Made by a program: the position numbers and the translations under genes. This document shows, in pieces, positions 1 to 4,753 of a stretch of 9,112 nt of DNA (positions are counted from its first letter, which is position 1; the number at the start of each line of letters is the position of its first letter). A model generated the notes under the pieces. The model was not told where the DNA came from. It did no database searches and worked only from the letters and a program-made list of their open reading frames with translations. Source of the stretch: an uncultured Clostridia bacterium (GTDB lineage: Bacteria; Bacillota; Clostridia; Oscillospirales; Ruminococcaceae); contig CAMOFU010000085.1 in assembly GCA_946613705.1 (NCBI GenBank), positions 1-9,112 on the forward strand. The letters are read 5' to 3'.

Positions 1-52
1 TTTGGTTCGTGCCGCTGCGTTTGTGTAAACACACGGACTGTGTGTGCGGTAC

Positions 53-73
53 GGGTTTGGGGTTTGGGGTTGG
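53..73 (+). repeat. G-rich TTTGGGG repeat, possible G-quadruplex
   Basis: The + strand reads GGG, TTT, GGGG, TTT, GGGG, TT, GG. This gives three G-runs of three or more plus one run of two, separated by 2-3 T. It could form a two-tetrad G-quadruplex in DNA or in RNA. It lies about 120-140 bases upstream of the response regulator start. Folding and function are inference only. Confidence 0.4.
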
Positions 74-106
74 TCGTTGATCGAAAAAGTTGTTTGAGAA
101 ATGTTA

Positions 107-125
107 AATCGTCGGCCTGACGATT
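107..125. promoter_or_regulatory. Perfect 7-bp inverted repeat upstream of the response regulator
   Basis: The arms AATCGTC (107-113) and GACGATT (119-125) are perfect reverse complements around a 5-base centre. No T-run follows on either strand, so it does not look like an intrinsic terminator. It lies 70 bases before the ATG of the response regulator. It could be a dyad operator, perhaps autoregulatory, or a leader hairpin in the mRNA. Confidence 0.35.
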
Positions 126-195
126 GAAAAACGGGCAGGAATGTGTTATCATAAATAAAGACGGAAGGAAGTTATCCGAAAGGGGCGGTGGTCTT

Positions 196-870
196 ATGGT
201 AAGGATCCTTGTGGTCGAGGACGATAAGGAGCTCAATTCAACGGTTTGCAGATATCTCGGGCTGAACGGCTTTGAAGCGGTGGGCGCATTGGATGCGCAG
301 AGTGCCTACAACGAGATGTACGGGCAGGATTTTGATATGATAATCACCGATATCATGATGCCCAAAACAGACGGCTTTGAGTTCGCTGAGACCGTGCGCG
401 GGCTTAATAAGGAGATACCTATACTGTTTATGACTGCGCGGGACGATATGAACTCGAAGCAGCGCGGCTACAAGCTCGGGATCGACGATTATATCGTCAA
501 GCCGATCAACCTTGAGGAGCTGGTCTTAAAGATCGGCGCCGTGATGCGCAGGGCGAATATAAAAAATTCAAAGGTCATCACGGTAGGCTCGCTGACTATG
601 AATGCCGACGAGCAGAGCTGCACCCTCGGCGGAGAGGAGATCCAGCTGACCGTGCGTGAGTTCAACCTGCTGTATAAGCTGCTCTCTTATCCCAAAAAGA
701 CCTTCACACGTTCGCAGCTGATGAATGAGTTCTGGGATATAGAGGCAACGTCGGGGCTGAGGTCGGTCGATGTGTACATGAGAAAGCTGCGTGAGAAGTT
801 CGGGGACTGCGAGGATTTTGAGATCGTTACGGTCCACGGGCTGGGCTATAAGGCGGTAATAAAGCAATGA
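196..870 (+). CDS. OmpR/PhoB-family response regulator
   Basis: This is a 224-aa DNA-binding response regulator, the cytoplasmic output partner of the kinase encoded next. The receiver domain (about 1-118) has the acidic pair D9/D10, the phosphoacceptor D52 in the strand IITDIMMPKTDG, the switch T80 (FMTA) and the conserved K102 in VKPI. An OmpR-type winged helix follows (about 125-222), with LTVREFNLL at 151-159, RSVDVYMRKLREK across the recognition helix, and the closing VTVHGLGYK. ATG 196 is chosen over TTG 124 because AGGGG-CGG lies just upstream and the receiver begins directly with MVRILVVEDD. The stop overlaps the kinase start (ATGA), so the two are translationally coupled. Length is normal for the family. 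The target genes cannot be read from the sequence. Confidence 0.93.
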   Translation: MVRILVVEDDKELNSTVCRYLGLNGFEAVGALDAQSAYNEMYGQDFDMIITDIMMPKTDGFEFAETVRGLNKEIPILFMTARDDMNSKQRGYKLGIDDYIVKPINLEELVLKIGAVMRRANIKNSKVITVGSLTMNADEQSCTLGGEEIQLTVREFNLLYKLLSYPKKTFTRSQLMNEFWDIEATSGLRSVDVYMRKLREKFGDCEDFEIVTVHGLGYKAVIKQ

Positions 871-1919
871 ACGATAAACGGCTTGCGGGACTGTATAAGT
901 TTGTGATATTCTTTCTGCTGATATCGTTTGTGGTGACCTGTTCGTTTATACTGTTCCTGCATTTTATGGATTACTCGGTCGAGGATATCAGGCAGGCGGC
1001 ACCGATCACCTTCGGGAACGTACTGCTGATAACGCTTATCTTCTGGGTGATGGACACCGTGAGGAAAAAGATATTCACCGAGCGGCCTATAAAGAGGATA
1101 ACGAAGGGGCTTGAAAGGATCTCGGGCGGGGAGTTCGGGACACGCATCGAGCCGATGACGAGCTTTTCGGGAATGGCGGACTATAACGAGATAATAAGCT
1201 ATATCAATAAAATGTCGCAGGAGCTCGGGAGCGTAGAAACGCTGCGCACCGACTTTGTATCTAACGTTTCGCACGAGATGAAAACGCCGCTCGCCGTGAT
1301 ACAGAACTACGCGGCGCTGCTCTCAACGCCCGAGCTGCCCGAGAGCGAACGGCTGGAATACGCTGCTGCGATAAACGGGGCGACGAAGCGTCTTGCGGCG
1401 CTGATAACGAATATCCTGAAGCTCAACAAGCTTGAGAATCAGCAGATCTTCCCGCAGAGAGAGCGCTTTGATCTTAGCGAGCAGGTGTGTGAATGTCTGC
1501 TCGAATTTGAGAGCGAATGGGAGAAAAAGGGTCTGGAGATAGAAACGGATATAGAGGACGGAGTTACGGTCGATTCGGACCGCGAGCTGCTTTCGGTAGT
1601 CTGGAACAACCTGTTCTCGAACGCGGTGAAATTCACGGACGAGGGCGGTACGGTAAGGGTATCGGTAAAGCAGCGGGACGACGGAATATGTGTGAGCGTG
1701 ACCGACACGGGCTGCGGCATCGACAGTGAGACGGGCAGGCACATCTTTGACAAATTCTATCAGGGAGACACCTCGCACGCCTCGCGCGGCAACGGGCTCG
1801 GGCTGGCACTGGTAAAGCGGATAATCGACATAACGGGCGGCAGGATCGAGGTCAGCTCGGAGCTTGGAAGAGGCAGCACCTTCACTGTGCTGCTTAGAAA
1901 GGGTGATAACGGTGAATGA
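867..1919 (+). CDS. Membrane sensor histidine kinase
   Basis: This 350-aa sensor kinase autophosphorylates on histidine and passes phosphate to the preceding regulator. Two N-terminal membrane helices (about 11-33 and 50-63) enclose a loop of only some 16 residues, so there is no extracellular ligand domain. A HAMP-like segment follows (about 66-120). The HisKA helix carries H136 in NVSHEMKTPL. The HATPase_c domain has the N box NNLFSNAVKF (247-256), G1 DTGCGI (280-285), the F box (about 294-298) and G2 GNGLGLAL (308-315). All catalytic motifs are intact. It overlaps the regulator by 4 nt and the next gene by 8 nt. The short loop is what intramembrane-sensing kinases show, which often respond to envelope stress or take their signal from a partner membrane protein. 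The signal is unknown here. Confidence 0.93.
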   Translation: MNDKRLAGLYKFVIFFLLISFVVTCSFILFLHFMDYSVEDIRQAAPITFGNVLLITLIFWVMDTVRKKIFTERPIKRITKGLERISGGEFGTRIEPMTSFSGMADYNEIISYINKMSQELGSVETLRTDFVSNVSHEMKTPLAVIQNYAALLSTPELPESERLEYAAAINGATKRLAALITNILKLNKLENQQIFPQRERFDLSEQVCECLLEFESEWEKKGLEIETDIEDGVTVDSDRELLSVVWNNLFSNAVKFTDEGGTVRVSVKQRDDGICVSVTDTGCGIDSETGRHIFDKFYQGDTSHASRGNGLGLALVKRIIDITGGRIEVSSELGRGSTFTVLLRKGDNGE

Positions 1920-2307
1920 CAGGAGCTTTAATTACAGCTATTCGGCGGAGCACCGCAGGGAGATAGAGCAGATAAAGCAGAAATATATACCGCGTGAGCA
2001 GGCAGAGAGCAGTGCGGAGCGCAAGCTCGGGCAGCTGAAAAGGCTTGATGCTTCCTGCGAGAGCGCGGCACAGCTTGCGGGACTGCTGCTCGGGGTCGGC
2101 GGGGTGCTGATCTTCGGCGTGGGTATGTGCTGCATTCTGGTATGGCAGCTGTACCTGCTCGGGGTGCTGATCGCCATGATCGGGATACCGATGATGATCG
2201 CGGCAAAGCCCGTATACGACAGGGTGCTGAAAGAACGCAGAGCAAAGGCGGCACCCGAGATAATGAGACTTACGGAGGAGCTGGAGAACGGTTCACCGAC
2301 AGAATAA
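1912..2307 (+). CDS. Small two-helix membrane protein, third gene of the two-component operon
   Basis: This is a 131-aa protein without a recognisable enzymatic domain. The N-terminal part (1-50) is charged and helical, starting MNDRSFNYSYSAEHRREIEQ. Two hydrophobic helices follow (about 53-77 and 79-98), then a charged tail ending in an acidic helix (PEIMRLTEELE). GTG 1912 is chosen because AAAGGG lies 8 bases upstream and the overlap with the kinase stop suits coupling; GTG 1903 is a possible alternative. From memory, similar short proteins in Clostridia are often labelled 'dihydropteridine reductase'. Nothing here resembles a nucleotide-binding reductase, so that name should be distrusted. 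Its position suggests a membrane accessory or signal partner for the short-loop kinase, which is inference. Confidence 0.8.
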   Translation: MNDRSFNYSYSAEHRREIEQIKQKYIPREQAESSAERKLGQLKRLDASCESAAQLAGLLLGVGGVLIFGVGMCCILVWQLYLLGVLIAMIGIPMMIAAKPVYDRVLKERRAKAAPEIMRLTEELENGSPTE

Positions 2308-2335
2308 GAATAGAACAGTCGTAAGATACAAAGCG

Positions 2336-2370
2336 GGAGCAGGGAACGGGATCGTTCCTCTGCTCCTTTT
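2336..2370 (+). terminator. Rho-independent terminator after the two-component operon
   Basis: The left arm GGAGCAG plus GGAACG (2336-2348) pairs with CGTTCC (2353-2358) and CTGCTCC (2360-2366) around the loop GGAT, with a single bulged T at 2359. That gives 13 base pairs followed at once by TTTT (2367-2370). It lies 28 bases after the stop of the small membrane protein and separates this operon from the transporter genes. Confidence 0.88.
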
Positions 2371-2432
2371 GCATATGGGAAGAGCCGCGCCGCAAAGAGC
2401 ACCGCTCGAACAGAGAAAATGACGATGCTTAC

Positions 2433-2445
2433 TTAAACGTTTTCG
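2433..2445 (-). promoter_or_regulatory. LacI-family-operator-like site 1
   Basis: Read on the - strand this is CGAAAACGTTTAA, built round an AAACGTTT palindrome with the central CG typical of LacI-family and cre-type operators. It matches the second site (2682-2694) at 12 of 13 positions in opposite orientation, 250 bp away centre to centre. It lies far upstream of the promoter, so an auxiliary operator for looping is possible. Confidence 0.4.
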
Positions 2446-2681
2446 CGGCGGTTCTGCGGTAATTTTTGAGAGAGTATAAAAGAATATGAAACAGTCGGAT
2501 TTTGTCAAGATTTTAATATGTAAATTTTATGAGAACCAAAATGAAATTTTTTGTTTCAAAATGCGGCCGAACTTGATGAAGATCGGCGCACGCTGAGATC
2601 ATCATGTCAATGTTTACAAAAATCCGCGTGTCGGGTTGAGCAGTGTGCACAAATAAGGCGGAGAGCATAAAAACCTTACTA

Positions 2682-2694
2682 CGCAAACGTTTAA
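2682..2694 (+). promoter_or_regulatory. LacI-family-operator-like site 2, next to the -35 box
   Basis: The site CGCAAACGTTTAA shares the AAACGTTT core palindrome and central CG with LacI-family operators; MalR-type sites resemble CGCAAACGTTTGCG. It ends five bases before the -35 hexamer at 2700. A sugar-responsive regulator binding here would fit the carbohydrate importer downstream. No such regulator is encoded in the window. Confidence 0.5.
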
Positions 2695-2699
2695 ACTCC

Positions 2700-2728
2700 T
2701 TGACAAAACTGTTTATAATTGTTATAAT
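2700..2728 (+). promoter_or_regulatory. Consensus sigma-A promoter for the ATPase operon
   Basis: The hexamers are TTGACA (2700-2705) and TATAAT (2723-2728), with an exact 17-base spacer. Both match the consensus perfectly, predicting a start near 2735 and a leader of about 205 nt before the first ATPase gene. Such a strong core promoter next to an operator-like site is what one expects of a repressed gene. Confidence 0.88.
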
Positions 2729-2820
2729 TATTGTTAGCGAAGTGCGCCCAATTGGATAAAAGGTATAAAAATAACGTCAAACTAACCGATTTGTGACGCG
2801 GTTTTTGGCTATTATCACTA

Positions 2821-2836
2821 CACATTACCACATTAC
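2821..2836 (+). repeat. Perfect tandem repeat CACATTAC x2 in the leader
   Basis: Two identical 8-bp copies of CACATTAC abut (2821-2828 and 2829-2836). They lie about 90 bases downstream of the predicted transcription start. Direct repeats can be binding sites for OmpR-type regulators, but the 8-bp period and the downstream position are not typical. The role is unknown. Confidence 0.4.
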
Positions 2837-2859
2837 ACGGCTGCGGCGGGAGAGGTGAG

Positions 2860-2898
2860 ATGTGCCTGTTCTTGCCTTGTGCATTTTTGACATTTTAG
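2860..2898 (+). CDS. Short leader ORF (12 codons) ahead of the ATPase genes
   Basis: ATG 2860 opens a 12-residue frame, MCLFLPCAFLTF, ending at TAG 2896. It is preceded by GGGAGAGG (2848-2855), a better ribosome binding site than that of the ATPase itself. The frame differs from the ATPase frame and stops 43 bases before its ATG. The peptide is hydrophobic with two cysteines and shows no run of one amino acid as classic attenuators do. It may be a chance ORF, or a leader peptide that couples or tunes translation. Confidence 0.35.
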   Translation: MCLFLPCAFLTF

Positions 2899-2941
2899 TT
2901 TGAGAGCCGAAGCCGATGCGGCGAGGCTGCGAGGGAAATGT

Positions 2942-3619
2942 ATGGGAAGCATCATCTCTACCGAGGGACTTTGCCGCGATTTCAAGATCGGCGACGGCAG
3001 CGTTGTCTCGGCATTGAAAAATATTAATATCGAGATCGAACAGGGTAAGCTCACGATACTGCGCGGGCGCTCGGGAAGCGGCAAGACCACGCTGATAAAC
3101 ATTTTGGGCGCGCTCGATAAGCCGACAAAGGGCAGAGTGCTGTTCGACGGCAAGGATATCACCCGGCTCTCGGAGCGGAAAAGAGATGAGCTGCGGCGGT
3201 ACGACATGAGCTTCGTGTTCCAGTCGGTGGCGCTGATGAGCTCGATGAATGCCTACGAGAACGTTGAGTTCGGGCTGCGGCTGTCGAAGTTTCCGTATGA
3301 TAAGCGGGACAAACGGGTGAGAGAGGTCATGAGGAACGTGGGGCTCGATAAGCGTATGTTCCACAGGCCGAGCGAAATGTCGGGCGGCGAGCAGCAGAGG
3401 GTGGCGATCGCAAGAGCGATAGCGCATGACCCGAAGGTGGTGTTCGCTGATGAGCCGACCGCCGAGCTGGATACGGCCACGGCGCTGCACGTTGTGAAGC
3501 TGTTCAAGGAGCTGGTCGCGGAGTACGGCATGACGATAATCATGACGACTCATGATCCGAGCATGATGGATATAGCGGACAGGGTGTATACGTTAGAGGA
3601 CGGTGAGATCGTTGAGTGA
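2942..3619 (+). CDS. ABC transporter ATP-binding protein, LolD/MacB type
   Basis: This 225-aa protein is a single nucleotide-binding domain that hydrolyses ATP at the membrane for a transporter. It has Walker A GRSGSGKT (42-49), Q-loop Q94, signature MSGGEQQ (146-152), Walker B VVFADEP (166-172) with E171, D-loop AELD (174-177) and switch H204. All catalytic residues are present. Size, the GALDKPTKG segment after Walker A and the MSGGEQQRVAIARA signature fit the LolD/MacB/FtsE-like group rather than MalK, which would add a C-terminal TOBE domain of over 100 residues. ATG 2942 is chosen since GAGGG lies at 2931-2935 and the domain starts there; the frame is open from TTG 2900. The next gene overlaps or follows at once. 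No FtsX-like permease, the usual partner, is in the window. Confidence 0.9.
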   Translation: MGSIISTEGLCRDFKIGDGSVVSALKNINIEIEQGKLTILRGRSGSGKTTLINILGALDKPTKGRVLFDGKDITRLSERKRDELRRYDMSFVFQSVALMSSMNAYENVEFGLRLSKFPYDKRDKRVREVMRNVGLDKRMFHRPSEMSGGEQQRVAIARAIAHDPKVVFADEPTAELDTATALHVVKLFKELVAEYGMTIIMTTHDPSMMDIADRVYTLEDGEIVE

Positions 3620-4607
3620 TGCTGCACAAATGGTCACGGCGGTCTATGACCGCATCGGGGAAGAGGGCTCCTCTGAGGATAATGTAACACCCCGTGATGA
3701 TGGATATATGATACGCTGTGAGAATCTTGTGAAAATTTACAAGACGGACGAGGTCGAGGTCGTTGCATTGCAGGGGCTTGATCTGGACGTGAAGCGCGGC
3801 GAGCTGATGGCGATAGTCGGCAATTCGGGAAGCGGAAAAAGTACGCTGCTGAATATGCTGGGAGGACTTGACAAGCCGTCGGCGGGGAGCCTGTTCGTGG
3901 ACGGGAAGAATCTTCTGAAGTTCTCGGACAAGGATTATATGGAATACAAGAGGAACACCGTCGGGTTCGTGTGGCAGAACAATGCGAGAAACCTGATACC
4001 GTATCTGACAGCGGTGCAGAACGTTGAACTGCCGATGCTGCTCAAGGGCACACGGCGGCGGCGGGCAAAGGCGCTGGAGCTGCTGGAAAAGGTGGGGCTC
4101 TCCCACAGGAGAAATTCAAGGCTCGATCAGATGTCGGGCGGCGAACAGCAGCGAGTGGCGATAGCGATAGCACTTGCGAACGACCCGAGACTGCTGCTGG
4201 CAGATGAGCCCACGGGCTCGGTGGATACGAAGACCTCGAACATCATTCTCGATATCTTCAAGAGGCTGAATGAGACAGAGGGGCTGACGGTCGTGATAGT
4301 AACGCACGACGTTAAGCTGTCGAAAAGGATAGACAGGGTCGTGGCGATAAGGGACGGGCGAACGAGCTCGGAGATCGTCAGAAAAAGGAGCTACGCTCAG
4401 GAGCTTGACGAGATGGGCAACATCGTCGGCTCGGCCGAAGAGAACGAGGAGGAGACACACGAGGAGCTCGTGGTGCTCGACCGCTCGGGAAGGCTGCAGC
4501 TGCCGAAGGATCATATGGAAAGGCTCGGCATAAAGGGCGGAGACAAGGTAAAGGTGGAGTTCGACGAGGACAGCGGCAGAGTCGTCGTGTTCCGTTCGGA
4601 CGGGTAG
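3603..4607 (+). CDS. ABC ATPase of LolD/MacB type with C-terminal AbrB-like domain
   Basis: Counted from GTG 3603 (334 aa), this ATPase has Walker A GNSGSGKS (73-80), Q125, signature MSGGEQQ (177-183), Walker B LLLADEP (197-203), D-loop GSVDT (205-209) and H235. The domain ends near 257. An acidic linker (about 265-287) leads to residues 288-330, which match the AbrB/SpoVT/MazE swapped-hairpin pattern: a strand VVLDRSGRLQLP, a helix HMERLGI, then KGGDKVKVEF and GRVVVF. Such a tail on an ABC ATPase is unusual. The start is uncertain: GTG 3603 (17-nt overlap with the preceding gene) and TTG 3612 have weak ribosome binding sites, while ATG 3708 sits right at the conserved domain. With ATPase 1 it may form a heterodimer. 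Catalytic residues are intact in both. Confidence 0.88.
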   Translation: MRSLSDAAQMVTAVYDRIGEEGSSEDNVTPRDDGYMIRCENLVKIYKTDEVEVVALQGLDLDVKRGELMAIVGNSGSGKSTLLNMLGGLDKPSAGSLFVDGKNLLKFSDKDYMEYKRNTVGFVWQNNARNLIPYLTAVQNVELPMLLKGTRRRRAKALELLEKVGLSHRRNSRLDQMSGGEQQRVAIAIALANDPRLLLADEPTGSVDTKTSNIILDIFKRLNETEGLTVVIVTHDVKLSKRIDRVVAIRDGRTSSEIVRKRSYAQELDEMGNIVGSAEENEEETHEELVVLDRSGRLQLPKDHMERLGIKGGDKVKVEFDEDSGRVVVFRSDG

Positions 4608-4612
4608 ATGTG

Positions 4613-4639
4613 GTTTATGCTCCGAGGAGTTACATAAAC
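4613..4639 (+). other. Hairpin in the gap between ATPase 2 and the binding protein
   Basis: GTTTATG (4613-4619) pairs with CATAAAC (4633-4639), and inside it CTC pairs with GAG. No T-run follows, so it is not a standard intrinsic terminator. It begins 5 bases after the ATPase stop codon. It could block 3' decay of the upstream message or mark a processing point. Confidence 0.4.
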
Positions 4640-4654
4640 GCCGGTAAAAATCAA

Positions 4655-4700
4655 TAACCAGAAGATCAATTATACTATTTTAATTATAATAATATATAGG
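4655..4700 (+). promoter_or_regulatory. AT-rich segment with -10-like boxes before the binding-protein gene
   Basis: TATACT (4671-4676) and TATAAT (4685-4690) lie in a very AT-rich stretch about 65-80 bases before the binding-protein start. No good TTGACA-like box stands 16-18 bases upstream of either. A separate promoter is plausible, because codon use suggests much higher expression from here on, but the boxes alone are weak evidence. Confidence 0.3.
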
Positions 4701-4753
4701 TCGGGTTGATAGGAGTTTCGATCGGCAAATAAATACGAAAGGTGGAAAATCTC

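Larger units (their letters stand above)
1..195. other. Gene-free leader upstream of the two-component operon
   Basis: No convincing coding sequence is visible. An open frame runs into the response regulator from TTG 124, but those extra 24 residues lie outside the receiver domain, and ATG 196 has its own ribosome binding site. The stretch holds a 6-bp ACACAC/GTGTGT hairpin (29-45), a G-rich TTTGGGG repeat (53-73) and an inverted repeat (107-125). I found no sigma-A promoter with both boxes at acceptable spacing, so the operon promoter may be weak, extended -10 in type, or upstream of the window. Confidence 0.6.
2371..2941. other. Long intergenic control region before the ATPase genes
   Basis: This region of 571 bases has no credible protein gene apart from a short leader ORF (2860-2898). 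The first part (2371-2460) is GC-rich and contains an operator-like site. The middle (2461-2560) is AT-rich without a promoter pair I would accept. From 2682 onward come a second operator-like site, a consensus promoter and a long leader with a tandem repeat and a small hairpin (2906-2927, inner stem GCCG/CGGC) just ahead of the ribosome binding site. The density of signals suggests that the downstream ATPase genes are tightly controlled. Confidence 0.6.

Noticed and set aside
124..195. N-terminal extension of the response regulator from TTG 124
   Set aside because: The 24 extra residues precede a complete receiver domain, and ATG 196 has a ribosome binding site directly upstream. The extension also runs into the inverted repeat at 107-125.
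846..1778. Several - strand open frames opposite the kinase gene
   Set aside because: The kinase has every catalytic motif in the + frame. The antisense frames carry no motif and overlap one another.
2293..2508. 71-aa open frame on the - strand in the control region
   Set aside because: It crosses the terminator stem and an operator-like site, has no ribosome binding site that I can see, and shows no protein pattern.
2502..2530. Possible promoter with TTGTCA as the -35 box
   Set aside because: At 17 bases spacing the -10 region reads TTTTAT, a poor match, and a perfect promoter exists 200 bases further down.
2542..2558. TGAAA/TTTCA inverted repeat as a cre site or terminator
   Set aside because: Only 5 bp per arm around an AT-rich centre without the central CG of cre sites, and no T-run follows the right arm. 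It is expected by chance in such AT-rich sequence.
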